59,982 nucleotides of DNA from Caldifarciminota bacterium UBA1063 (GTDB lineage: Bacteria; Hydrothermota; Hydrothermia; UBA1063), in the NCBI GenBank assembly GCA_002316275.1, contig DCDE01000014.1, forward strand, positions 1 to 59,982, given 5' to 3'. Position 1 is the stretch's first letter, and each line of letters starts with the position of its first letter. Both the position numbers and the translations under genes were made by a program. The notes below the pieces were generated by a model. It saw only the letters and a program-made list of their open reading frames with translations, was not told where the DNA came from and did not search any database. Below are positions 33,976 to 43,088 of this stretch, in pieces.

Positions 33976-36555
33976 GTGGAAAGGGAATATATTATTCGCG
34001 AAATTGAGAAAAAGTGGCAAAAATACTGGGAAGAGATAGATCTTTATAAAACAAAAATAACTCCAGCGAACAAGTATTATGTTCTTGAAATGTTCCCTTA
34101 TACCTCAGGCGAGCTTCATATGGGGCACCTCAAAAATTACGTAATTGGAGATGTAGTTGCCAGGGTCAGGATAATGGAGGGGTTCGATATTCTTCATCCC
34201 ATAGGCTGGGATGCCTTTGGATTACCTGCGGAAAATGCAGCCATTAAGCATGGCATCCACCCCCGGATTTGGACCTATAAGAATATAGAGAATTTCCGAA
34301 ATACCTTTCGTATGATTGGACTTTCATACGATTGGGATAAAGAACTGGCTACCTGTGATCCGGACTATTACAAGTGGACAGAGTGGCTTTTTCTATTGCT
34401 TTACAGAAGAGGGCTTGCTTACAGGAAAGATGATTTTGTAAATTGGTGTCCATCGTGTAAGACTGTGCTCGCCAATGAGCAGGTTATCGATGGTAAATGT
34501 GAAAGGTGCAAGACACCGGTATTAAAAAAGGAACTCGAACAGTGGTTTTTCAAAATTACCACATATGCTGACCGTTTAATTGACGACCTGGAACTCTTGA
34601 GGGGCAGATGGCCCGATAACATACTCAAACAGCAGGAGAACTGGATTGGTAGGTCTTATGGGACAAAGATTATTTTCAAATATGAGAAAGATGGTTCTGA
34701 ACTTCCGGTTTTCACAACTCGAGCGGATACGCTCTTTGGAGTGACCTTCATTACGGTTGCACCTGAACATGAGCTTGTAAAGATGCTGATTAGCGATTCT
34801 CCTTATGCAAATCGACTTGTGGAATATGTCAAGGAATCTATACAGAAGAGCGATGTGGAGAGAGAATTCGCACAGAGGGAAAAATCAGGGGTTTTCACCG
34901 GACTATATGCTATTCATCCTTTAAATGGTGAAAGGATTCCAATTTGGATTGGCGATTATGTCCTTGCCCATTATGGGACTGGTGTAGTTATGGGAGTACC
35001 AGCTCATGATCAGCGTGATTTCGAATTTGCTAAAAAGAATGGGCTTCCTGTAAAAGTTGTAATAAAACCTGTAGATGGAGAACTGAATGTCGATGATATG
35101 AGTGGTGCTTTTGAAGAGTATGGGATTATGGTGAACTCTGAAAGGTTTACGGGGATGCCGTCAGAATCTGGAATTACAGAAATTCAGAAAGAACTGGAGG
35201 GACGCGGACTTGGAGGTAAAGCCGTATCGTACAAACTGAGGGATTGGTTGATCTCTCGGCAGAGGTACTGGGGTGCTCCCATACCTATGATACACTGCCC
35301 CCATTGCGGAATTGTACCGGTTCCTGAAGAGGACTTACCCGTAGTACTTCCGGAACATATTAAGGACTTTAAGCCGAAGGGGCGTTCCCCACTTGAAGAT
35401 GTGGAAGACTGGATTAGTGTAGAATGTCCTAAGTGCGGAGGTCGAGCGAAAAGAGACCCCGATACAATGGACACTTTTGTAGATTCCAGTTGGTATTTCT
35501 TGAGATACATAGATCCAAAAAACGATAGGGCTATTTTCGATTCGGAGAAGGTAAACCAGTGGATGCCAGTAGACCAGTATATAGGTGGAGTGGAGCATGC
35601 GACGAAGCATTTAATTTACGCCCGTTTTATTCAAAAAGTACTTTACGATGAAGGACTTGTGAATGTTTCTGAGCCATTTGAGAACCTCTTCACCCAAGGT
35701 CTCGTTCACAAGAGTTTCTTTTATTGTAGTCATTGTGGTGAAGTTGTACAGGATGAGGAAGTTCTTGGCGAAGTTCATCTGAAATGTGGCAACAGGATTG
35801 AGGTGCTGACGGAAATGATGTCCAAGTCCAGGGGTAATATCGTTGCCGTAGCGCCCTTTGTAGAAGAACACGGCGCCGATGTGGCGAGAATTACTATACT
35901 CTTTGCGGGTCCTGCTGAAAAAGATATGCTCTGGGCCGATTCTGGAGTGGAGGGAGCAAAGAGATTCCTTCTCAGAGTGTTGAGATTCTATGAATCCAAT
36001 GCTGGTAGGGTTCATGGAGTTAAAATAAATGTTGATCCTGGGGCTTTGAAAGGAGAAGAGAAGGACCTCTATATTAAATTGCAACAGACTATTAAATCAG
36101 TGAGGGAGGATTCTTCGGAGTTTCATTTCAACACTGCAATTGCGAGAATGATGGAATTTTTAAATGATCTTTATGGGTTTAAGAAAGAGGACTCTCCCGT
36201 GCTCGTAAAATCTTGTATTGATTTTGCAGTGCTTCTCGCACCTTTTGCGCCACATATAGCAGAAGAAATCTGGCATATGATGGGATTTAATGAGACTATA
36301 TTTTATGAGAGGTATCCTGAGTATGATGAAAAGTATATCCACTTTGAAGAGGTTGAAATCCCTGTCCAAGTGAATGGCAAGGTGAGGGGTCGGATTAAAA
36401 TTATGAAGGGGGCTGGTAAGGAAGTAGCCTTCAGGCAGGCTCTTCAGGATGATAGGGTAAAATCCTATATAGAAGGAAATAGCGTACAGAATGTAGTATA
36501 CGTTCAGGATAGACTTTTAAATATAGTCATTAAAAGTATGGGAGGTAATAGCTGA
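33976..36555 (+). CDS. leuS: Leucyl-tRNA synthetase
   Basis: Class I synthetase of 859 residues, normal for bacterial LeuRS. The HIGH motif is HMGH (48-51, in SGELHMGHLKNYVIGD). A zinc-like CPSCKTVL...CERCKT insert follows. The editing (CP1) domain includes FTTRADTLFGVTFITVAPEH and VPAHDQRDFEFA, where D of AHDQRD guards editing. The KMSKS loop reads MMSKS (614-618), so its first Lys is Met; the catalytic second Lys is kept. The GTG start follows GAGGGG. The stop shares a base with the EF-G-like start (TGATG). Confidence 0.97.
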   Translation: MEREYIIREIEKKWQKYWEEIDLYKTKITPANKYYVLEMFPYTSGELHMGHLKNYVIGDVVARVRIMEGFDILHPIGWDAFGLPAENAAIKHGIHPRIWTYKNIENFRNTFRMIGLSYDWDKELATCDPDYYKWTEWLFLLLYRRGLAYRKDDFVNWCPSCKTVLANEQVIDGKCERCKTPVLKKELEQWFFKITTYADRLIDDLELLRGRWPDNILKQQENWIGRSYGTKIIFKYEKDGSELPVFTTRADTLFGVTFITVAPEHELVKMLISDSPYANRLVEYVKESIQKSDVEREFAQREKSGVFTGLYAIHPLNGERIPIWIGDYVLAHYGTGVVMGVPAHDQRDFEFAKKNGLPVKVVIKPVDGELNVDDMSGAFEEYGIMVNSERFTGMPSESGITEIQKELEGRGLGGKAVSYKLRDWLISRQRYWGAPIPMIHCPHCGIVPVPEEDLPVVLPEHIKDFKPKGRSPLEDVEDWISVECPKCGGRAKRDPDTMDTFVDSSWYFLRYIDPKNDRAIFDSEKVNQWMPVDQYIGGVEHATKHLIYARFIQKVLYDEGLVNVSEPFENLFTQGLVHKSFFYCSHCGEVVQDEEVLGEVHLKCGNRIEVLTEMMSKSRGNIVAVAPFVEEHGADVARITILFAGPAEKDMLWADSGVEGAKRFLLRVLRFYESNAGRVHGVKINVDPGALKGEEKDLYIKLQQTIKSVREDSSEFHFNTAIARMMEFLNDLYGFKKEDSPVLVKSCIDFAVLLAPFAPHIAEEIWHMMGFNETIFYERYPEYDEKYIHFEEVEIPVQVNGKVRGRIKIMKGAGKEVAFRQALQDDRVKSYIEGNSVQNVVYVQDRLLNIVIKSMGGNS

Positions 36556-38576
36556 TGGTTGATAAGATCAGGAATGTGACCATTGTAGGACATGGAGGGT
36601 GTGGAAAGACTTCTTTGTGTGAGGCTATTTTTTTCAAGGCAGGTGTCACCACTCGAATGGGTTCGGTGGAGCAAGGTAACACCATAATGGATTATGATGA
36701 TGAGGAGATTAAAAGAAAATTTTCGGTTAGGTTATCGGTAGGGTACGTTGAGTATAATGATCATTTCATAAACCTTGTAGATACCCCGGGCTACCTCGAT
36801 TTTGCAGGCGAAGTTTATGCCGGTTTAAGGATTGCCGACAATGTACTCGTTGTTGTCGATGCTACATCCATGGTTGAGGTGGGAACGGAAAAGTATTTTG
36901 AAGCTGCTAAAAAGAAGGGGGTTCCAGTATTCATTTTTGTTAATAAGATGACGGGCCAGGAGATTAACCTCGATGCATTGTGGGAAGATATGAGGCAATC
37001 TTTTGGTCCAGGAATAACACCGTTTCAGCTGCCTATGGGAAAAGGCAGTGACTTCAAGGAGGTAATTGACCTCGTTTCAGGTGACGTGAACGCTTTTCCC
37101 AGTGATTTAAAAGAAAAAGCACTTAAGGAGAGGGAAAGGCTTAGAGAAAATATTATTGAGACATCCGAGGAGCTGCTTGAAAAGTATATGTCTGGCGAGG
37201 AAATCAGCGATGATGAATTGTTACCGGTACTTAAAAATGCTATCCTGAAGCAGCAGGTAATTCCAGTACTTTACGGTGATGCAAAAGAGGTTATTGGAGT
37301 AGAAGAGCTTTTAAAAGCCGTTATTAACTTTGGTGCTTCACCATCCGATGCAAAACCTGAAACGGGTAAGTTGGAAGGCAATGATGTAGAGATAGCAGCC
37401 AATCCTGATGGAAAGACCGTGGCATTCGTATTTAAGACATTTCAGGAAGCGCACCTCGGAGAGGTGAGTGTAATTAAAGTTCTTTCTGGTAAGATGGAAT
37501 CGGGTAAGGAGTATTTGAATGTAAGGAGTCAGAGGGCTGAAAAGATCAATCAGATGTACCTGATCAGAGGATCAGACCGGAAGGATACCCCTTCGCTCTC
37601 TGCAGGGATGATCGGTGCACTGGTGAAGCTGAAGGAAACCAGGACCAACGATACCCTTTCCGATAAAGATTTTGCTGTGGAGCTTCCTCCAATAGAATTT
37701 CCTGCTCCTCTTGTATCTATTGCCATAATCCCGGAGAGCAGGGAAGACCAGGACAAAGTTTCGGAAGGCCTGAATAAGCTGAAGAATGAGGATCAGACTA
37801 TTGACTTTAAGTATGACCCTGAGTTGAAGCAGACTCTCCTATGGGGTTTAGGGGAAATGCACCTTAGTGTCGTTATTTCCAAACTAAAGGATAGGTATGG
37901 AGTAAACGTACGTACCGAGAAGCCTAAGATACCGTATAGGGAAAGCATTAGGAAACCAGCAGAGGGTTTTGGCAAGTATGTGAAGCAGACTGGTGGGCAC
38001 GGTCAATATGGGGTTTGTAACATAAAAATTGAGCCCCTTCCGAGGGGTGGGGGATATGAATTTGTCAATCAGATTTTTGGTGGAGCGATTCCCAACAACT
38101 TCATTCCCGCCGTAGAAACTGGTGTGAAAAAGGCTATGGAGTCTGGAGCCCTTGCCGGTTCAAAGGTAGTTGATGTTAAGGTAATTCTGTATGATGGGAA
38201 ATATCATCCTGTGGATTCTTCTAACCTTGCCTTTGAGATTGCTGGATCCCTTGCGTTTAAAGAAGCACAGTTAAAGGCAGACCCTTACCTTCTTGAACCT
38301 ATTTATGAACTTGAAGTTACGGTCCCCGAGGAATTTATGGGTGAAGTGATCGGAGACATAAATTCCCGTAGAGGTAAGATATTGGGAATGGATTCTGAGG
38401 GGCGATATCAAGTGATTAAGGCTCTCGTGCCTCTGGCAGAGCTTTACAACTATTCTTCGACTCTAAGATCAATTACCAAGGGTAAGGGTACGTATACTAT
38501 GAAGTTCTCACATTACGATGAGGTTCCTGCTGAAATTGCGAAGAAGATTATTGAAGAGGCGAAGAAAGAAGAGTAG
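36555..38576 (+). CDS. EF-G-like translational GTPase (EF-G2-type paralogue)
   Basis: The 673-residue protein has the full EF-G layout: GTPase domain with P-loop GHGGCGKT (12-19), domain II, domain III and the domain IV/V region (GGHGQYGVCNIKIEP and EFMGEVIGDINSRRGKI). Two positions differ from the standard factor. The DTPGH motif is DTPGY (76-80), as in EF-G-2-type paralogues such as the Thermus one, and the NKMD guanine-specificity motif is NKMT (130-133). It is therefore a paralogue rather than the main fusA; its role is uncertain. It is translationally coupled to leuS. Confidence 0.88.
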   Translation: MVDKIRNVTIVGHGGCGKTSLCEAIFFKAGVTTRMGSVEQGNTIMDYDDEEIKRKFSVRLSVGYVEYNDHFINLVDTPGYLDFAGEVYAGLRIADNVLVVVDATSMVEVGTEKYFEAAKKKGVPVFIFVNKMTGQEINLDALWEDMRQSFGPGITPFQLPMGKGSDFKEVIDLVSGDVNAFPSDLKEKALKERERLRENIIETSEELLEKYMSGEEISDDELLPVLKNAILKQQVIPVLYGDAKEVIGVEELLKAVINFGASPSDAKPETGKLEGNDVEIAANPDGKTVAFVFKTFQEAHLGEVSVIKVLSGKMESGKEYLNVRSQRAEKINQMYLIRGSDRKDTPSLSAGMIGALVKLKETRTNDTLSDKDFAVELPPIEFPAPLVSIAIIPESREDQDKVSEGLNKLKNEDQTIDFKYDPELKQTLLWGLGEMHLSVVISKLKDRYGVNVRTEKPKIPYRESIRKPAEGFGKYVKQTGGHGQYGVCNIKIEPLPRGGGYEFVNQIFGGAIPNNFIPAVETGVKKAMESGALAGSKVVDVKVILYDGKYHPVDSSNLAFEIAGSLAFKEAQLKADPYLLEPIYELEVTVPEEFMGEVIGDINSRRGKILGMDSEGRYQVIKALVPLAELYNYSSTLRSITKGKGTYTMKFSHYDEVPAEIAKKIIEEAKKEE

Positions 38577-38579
38577 TTT

Positions 38580-39386
38580 CTACTTATAGCTCAAGATATA
38601 GGCTGTATTAAAGCTTCTAAAGTCCAGTCTGAGATTGCAGAAGGCATCAACCATTGAGCCCCTTACCCCCAAAGGTTCAATAGTCCTCCTCGTCTTAGGC
38701 GATGTAGGAGATTTATAGATAATTTCAACATATCTGTTTTGCCTTCCAAGCAAAAATATATCTCTTCCTATGGGGTTCATTTTTATTTCAAAGTATCCCC
38801 TCTCGTGTAATTCCTTGAGATTTGTGAAGCCCTGGTTTCTGAAATGTTCCATTATTTTAATCCAGATTTTCAGTGCCGTATCAGCATCAGGCAGGGCCCT
38901 GTGCAGGTTTTGAGTTGCTATATCCAGGTCTTTTGAGACGGTGTAAAGGGATCGCTCCCTTGGTGTACCTAAGATTTTCGAAATTACCCCTTGGACATCG
39001 ATAATGTAGTTGTACAATGGATCTTCACCTTGAAGCCTCAATTCTTTATTGAGAAGTGATAAATCCAGTGGCAGTATGTTGAATCCGAGGATGATGGAAT
39101 CCCCGATAAAATCCTTAATTTTTCTTTTATAGTTACGGAACTCCGGTGCGTCCTTAAAATCTGCTTTTGTGATCCCATGGACGTTCACCGAGTGAGGGGT
39201 TGGTTCAAAACCGGGGTTAAAAACCGATTCGAAGTATTGTTTTTTCCCGTTGTATTCCCATTTAACAAGGGCAATTTCAAGAATTCTATCGTCTTTTATT
39301 TTTAAGCCTGTCGCTTCTATATCTATTGCTACAAAAGAGGACGTTTCAAAGGGTAAATCTTCGTTTAGTTGTTTTTCAAAGATCAC
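38580..39386 (-). CDS. DEDDh exonuclease, DNA polymerase III epsilon-like
   Basis: The 268-residue protein carries a 3'-5' exonuclease domain with IDIEATG (first Asp and Glu), FNILPLDLSLLNKE (second Asp) and LHRALPDADTAL (His and last Asp), the DEDDh set of DnaQ-like enzymes. The C-terminal ~80 residues (GYFEIKMNPIGRDIFLLGRQ and beyond) do not resemble the polymerase-binding tail, so it may act alone in repair or RNA processing. It overlaps the TPR gene by 4 bases and ends 3 bases from the convergent EF-G-like gene. Confidence 0.88.
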   Translation of the reverse strand: MIFEKQLNEDLPFETSSFVAIDIEATGLKIKDDRILEIALVKWEYNGKKQYFESVFNPGFEPTPHSVNVHGITKADFKDAPEFRNYKRKIKDFIGDSIILGFNILPLDLSLLNKELRLQGEDPLYNYIIDVQGVISKILGTPRERSLYTVSKDLDIATQNLHRALPDADTALKIWIKIMEHFRNQGFTNLKELHERGYFEIKMNPIGRDIFLLGRQNRYVEIIYKSPTSPKTRRTIEPLGVRGSMVDAFCNLRLDFRSFNTAYILSYK

Positions 39387-41482
39387 CTTAAATCTCCAGT
39401 AAGTTTTAATAACTCGTGGTTATATTTCGCAATATCTGCATTAGTTGCGCCGTAATTCTTTGCCATTATCAGGAATTTTAATGAGTTAAGGGAATCCTTT
39501 TCCTGTAGGTAGATGTCAGATAACATGAGGCAGAATTCCTTTTTGTTCGGAAACTCTTTTGATACATAATGGTTGACCATACTGTTAAAGGCATCATTTT
39601 TACCTTGCATCTTTAAAGCTTTCAAATATAACGTAAGAATTTTGTAAGAAGAAAAATCCCTTATTTCTTCCGGCAGGACCTCCATACCAATCACTTCGAC
39701 TTCATAATATTTCTGTAAGTTGAAATAAACTTCCATAATCTTCGCCTGAGCATCGATGTAGTAACGGCCTCCTTTTACTTTATTCAAGTACATTATCGCA
39801 TCATCGTACAATTTGTTGTTGAGGAAAAGAGTACCTTTTAAATAGTTTACATCGTTTTCTGCTTTAGGGTTTTTGGCTAAATATTCGTTTAGCAGTACTG
39901 TATCTTTTAGGCTACATAGAGGATCTGTGAAAAAGAGAGATAGCGCTTCCAGAGTTTTAGAACTGGCTGGATGGTGGCGAATCATATCCCCTAAAATTTT
40001 TATCGCTTCCTGTCTTTCACGTGAATAGACATTTTTGAATACAAGATCGTAATAAATTTGTGGGGTTAAAGGGCTCTCGGGGTACTTTGCAAGGTATTTG
40101 GAGTATGCCTCATCCAATGATTTATAATCGCCGTTTTTGAACTTTAAGATCTCGATATTGTAAAGTATTTCGTACATCTTATTTCTTTTGATTTTTTCGT
40201 TTAGAATGGAACGATAAATTTGGATGGCGCTTGAGTAATTCTGTTGAACCTCATAGATTTTTGCCTTTAGCTCTAATGACATTACGCGGGTTTCCTGGTC
40301 TGGGTTCATATTTAAGATATAATTTACAATTTCAATGGCTTCCGCGTACCTGGAAAGCTGGAAGTAGATGTACGCTGTATTGTAGAGAGATTTTATATAA
40401 AAAGGAGAATCTTTCTTCACATTCTGGTGAAAGCTGAGGGCTCTTTTAAATTGATTAATTCTCTGATACGTGTTGCCAAGAAAGAAGTTGCAGGAGTCGA
40501 GGACACTTTCATCAGTGGTGTTTTCTAAGACATACTGGAGGTTTTTTGTGATGTCCTTCAAACTACCTCCCGAATAATAGTAGTTTTTGCCCTTGATCCA
40601 GAAATACTCTATCTTAAGGGATGGGAACTTTTCAAATAGATCCACGGTATCTATGAGGTTTATTACTTCAATGGAAGATTTCCATTTGTTCATTTTATGC
40701 AAGTCTTTTGCATAGGCGAAGAGAACGTAGTTGCTCAATGGGTGATCCCCATAAAAGGAGATCCACTTCTGGTAGGTTTCCTCAGGTACATTTAAGTTCA
40801 AGTTCTTAAGGGAAATAATGTAGATGACATCAAGGAAGGGAACAAGGGATGGGTTTAAACGATCCCTTGAGCTTTCAAAAAGGTTCTTTACTGAGTCCCA
40901 CATCCCAAGCTGGGGAGCGGAGATTAGTGCCATTTCGTTCCATTGAATCTCCCTACTCGCTTTGTAGGCTTCTTCATATTGTGCCGTTCGGTATAGAAGA
41001 TACGTCTTGAGGATCCTTGCTTCATTTATGCTGTTTTCTTTTAAGATTTCAAGGGCAACGTCTTCTTTGCCCAATTTAGTATGGGCTAATGCTATTACAA
41101 AGCGTGCAGAGTCATCTTGATTCTTAAGATTTTTGAAGTCCAGTATCCTTTCAAACTCGTGCAAGTTGTAAAGGAAGGTTACGAAGTCCCTGGTGAAGAG
41201 TATGGAATCCTCGAGGGTTGAAACTTTTAAGAGTTCTTTAAAGGTCTCTTCTGTTTTTGGTATATTGAGCTGCTTCTTATTGATCGTATATTCCCAGAAT
41301 AGTCCTTTCTTACGATGCTGGACGTTGTCTGCCCTGCTCAAGTAAATTTTAACGTAGCGTTGGGCAGAGTCCAGCATCCCTGAACTTACAAACTGGGAGA
41401 TTTTTAATTCATAGTTCTCAATGGCATCGAATTTTTCAATGGGTGGAATGTATAATAAAAGGAAGTATAAAATGACAGTCAT
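39383..41482 (-). CDS. Large secreted TPR protein
   Basis: A 699-residue protein with a signal-like N-terminus (TVILYFLLLYIPP) and at least a dozen TPR-like helical repeats (e.g. GKEDVALEILKENS, SRYAEAIEIVNYILN, QNYSSAIQIYRSIL, KLYDDAIMYLNKVKG). It probably forms a periplasmic scaffold solenoid. No catalytic domain. It starts one base after the tadA stop and overlaps the exonuclease gene, so it is part of the tRNA-Arg unit. Confidence 0.85.
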   Translation of the reverse strand: MTVILYFLLLYIPPIEKFDAIENYELKISQFVSSGMLDSAQRYVKIYLSRADNVQHRKKGLFWEYTINKKQLNIPKTEETFKELLKVSTLEDSILFTRDFVTFLYNLHEFERILDFKNLKNQDDSARFVIALAHTKLGKEDVALEILKENSINEARILKTYLLYRTAQYEEAYKASREIQWNEMALISAPQLGMWDSVKNLFESSRDRLNPSLVPFLDVIYIISLKNLNLNVPEETYQKWISFYGDHPLSNYVLFAYAKDLHKMNKWKSSIEVINLIDTVDLFEKFPSLKIEYFWIKGKNYYYSGGSLKDITKNLQYVLENTTDESVLDSCNFFLGNTYQRINQFKRALSFHQNVKKDSPFYIKSLYNTAYIYFQLSRYAEAIEIVNYILNMNPDQETRVMSLELKAKIYEVQQNYSSAIQIYRSILNEKIKRNKMYEILYNIEILKFKNGDYKSLDEAYSKYLAKYPESPLTPQIYYDLVFKNVYSRERQEAIKILGDMIRHHPASSKTLEALSLFFTDPLCSLKDTVLLNEYLAKNPKAENDVNYLKGTLFLNNKLYDDAIMYLNKVKGGRYYIDAQAKIMEVYFNLQKYYEVEVIGMEVLPEEIRDFSSYKILTLYLKALKMQGKNDAFNSMVNHYVSKEFPNKKEFCLMLSDIYLQEKDSLNSLKFLIMAKNYGATNADIAKYNHELLKLTGDLR

Positions 41483-41483
41483 T

Positions 41484-41948
41484 TCACTCTCTCAAGGACT
41501 TAAAGAATGTTTTAATGAGGAGCCTTGCCCTTTCTTTCAATTCTGGCTCGTCGAACTTTGAAGCTGAAAGCTTGTGGTTAAACTTTAGTAGGTCATCAAT
41601 TTTTAACTGACTCTCAACGCTACCAAATTTTTGGTCTTCAAGGAGGTAATAGAATCCGTCAATTCGTGAGAAAATCATTGCACCGACGCACATTAAGCAG
41701 GGTTCCAATGTAACATACAGAGTACATCCTGAGAGTCGCCAGTTATTAAGGTAATTTGCAGCTGATCCTATGGCGATTATCTCTGCATGGGCAGTGGGGT
41801 CTCTTAAGGCTTCCGTCTGGTTATGGCCCCTTGCAATAATCTTACCTTCATGTGCTATTACACATCCCACTGGGACTTCGCCTTCTCTAAAGGCTTGTTC
41901 AGCTTCCTTTAATGCCTCTTCAAAAAAGTATCTTTCATTAAAATACAT
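41484..41948 (-). CDS. tadA: tRNA-specific adenosine deaminase
   Basis: This zinc deaminase converts A34 of tRNA-Arg(ACG) to inosine, letting one tRNA read CGU, CGC and CGA. The 154-residue sequence has the HAE motif (H54, E56 in TAHAEIIAI) and PCLMC (C84, C87) zinc ligands, with PVGCVIAHEGKIIARGHN typical of TadA. The gene lies 24 bases downstream of the tRNA-Arg(ACG) gene on the same strand, its sole known bacterial substrate. No Shine-Dalgarno is visible between them. Confidence 0.94.
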   Translation of the reverse strand: MYFNERYFFEEALKEAEQAFREGEVPVGCVIAHEGKIIARGHNQTEALRDPTAHAEIIAIGSAANYLNNWRLSGCTLYVTLEPCLMCVGAMIFSRIDGFYYLLEDQKFGSVESQLKIDDLLKFNHKLSASKFDEPELKERARLLIKTFFKSLRE

Positions 41949-41972
41949 TTCAAAATCATTCTTTATTTAATT

Positions 41973-42046
41973 TGCGCCCGGAGGGAGTCGAACCCCCAGC
42001 CTACGGATTCGTAGTCCGCCGCTCTATCCATTTGAGCTACGGGCGC
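41973..42046 (-). tRNA. tRNA-Arg (ACG)
   Basis: Minus-strand cloverleaf: acceptor GCGCCCG/CGGGCGC, D stem GCTC/GAGC, anticodon stem GCGGA/TCCGT with loop CTACGAA (anticodon ACG, A34 to inosine), T stem GGGGG/CCCTC. Discriminator A; CCA not encoded. It is directly upstream of tadA. Confidence 0.96.
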
Positions 42047-42056
42047 GTGATAACTA

Positions 42057-42085
42057 ATTTTAAATTGTTAACGAGGTATATTCAA
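42057..42085 (-). promoter_or_regulatory. Promoter of the tRNA-Arg-tadA unit
   Basis: On the minus strand TTGAAT (42080-42085), 17 bp and TAAAAT (42057-42062) end 10 bases before the tRNA 5' end. This is the expected layout for a tRNA transcript that can read on into tadA. Confidence 0.6.
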
Positions 42086-42173
42086 TTATTTGGACCCAGT
42101 TAGGGTAGTGGGATGAGAGGGTATGTATCATCGAAATCTCATTTGGAATATTAATTCACATATTATCCAGGTA

Positions 42174-42202
42174 TTGACTATGTTATCATAGGAATGTATA
42201 AT
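42174..42202 (+). promoter_or_regulatory. Promoter predicting a leaderless mRNA for the TPR-GGDEF-like gene
   Basis: TTGACT (42174-42179) and TATAAT (42197-42202) are spaced by 17 bp. The ATG at 42209 falls exactly 7 bases after the -10 box, the usual transcription start distance. The in-frame ATG at 42194 overlaps the -10 box and cannot be on this transcript. Confidence 0.7.
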
Positions 42203-42208
42203 TTGATT

Positions 42209-43087
42209 ATGCGAAATATGCAAGATGTCAAAAAAGAATTATATAAGTCAATACAAAAGAGAAATTTCCAGGAAGCGTTGGAATATTATCACATGGCGGT
42301 AAATCATCAATCAGAAGATCCTTCGTTGAGACTTGTTGGCGCAGACATCTATCTGAGTATGGGAATGAAACAACTCGCGATCGGTGAATTGAGGAAAGCC
42401 TTTGAACTTTACTTGGGAAGTGGTAAGAAAACCCAAGCCCTTGCATGTGCAGAGAAAATTAAAGGTCTATCACCAGATGACCTTGATATCCTTGAAACCC
42501 TTGCTAAACTGTATAAAGAGTTGAACAATGAAGAAAAGGCTGCCTCTTATTATGGTGAATACATTGCAAGGCTCGTAAAGATGGGTAAGATAAACGATGC
42601 ACGAAAGATCATTCAGAGGGTAAAAAATGACGGTCTTGAGAAGTACATCCAGGGGAAGTATCAGTTTTTGCTCAGTGATACCCAGGTCCAATCTTTACTT
42701 GGAGAGATCTCAAAGGAATCTAATTATGCTGCATTCTTTGCTCTTATGAGGAAGGAAATTGCCAGGTCTGAGAGGTATCAACGCGAATTTTCTATCATTC
42801 TGATTGAAATGGATAAGGTTCTTATTCAAGATAAGAAGGCACAACTGCTCGAGATATTCAAGAGAGTTCTGCGGGAATCGGACATGTATTCCATCGGCTA
42901 CCGCTGGCTTTTTATTATTCTACCAGAGACGAACAGGTATGGGCTTGAAGCGGTTCTCAATCGGATGATGGAGAAGATGGACACCCTCTTCGGTTCAAAG
43001 AAGTTCTACGTTGCGAGTTATCCTGAAGATGGTAAAGACGTTAAGGAGCTCATAGTAAGCGCCTTGAGGTATAGGGTGTTCCTATAG
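42209..43087 (+). CDS. TPR protein with degenerate GGDEF domain
   Basis: About 292 residues from ATG 42209. The N-terminal half has TPR-like repeats (RNFQEALEYYHMAVNH, MKQLAIGELRKAFELY, NNEEKAASYYGEYI). The C-terminal half aligns with the GGDEF fold: ARSERYQREFSIILIEMD, then YRWLFIILPET where an active enzyme would have GGDEF. The signature is lost, so it should not make cyclic di-GMP; it may bind a partner or nucleotide. The promoter is leaderless type. It is convergent with the DUF4159 gene with 1 base between stops. Confidence 0.75.
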   Translation: MRNMQDVKKELYKSIQKRNFQEALEYYHMAVNHQSEDPSLRLVGADIYLSMGMKQLAIGELRKAFELYLGSGKKTQALACAEKIKGLSPDDLDILETLAKLYKELNNEEKAASYYGEYIARLVKMGKINDARKIIQRVKNDGLEKYIQGKYQFLLSDTQVQSLLGEISKESNYAAFFALMRKEIARSERYQREFSIILIEMDKVLIQDKKAQLLEIFKRVLRESDMYSIGYRWLFIILPETNRYGLEAVLNRMMEKMDTLFGSKKFYVASYPEDGKDVKELIVSALRYRVFL

Positions 43088-43088
43088 A

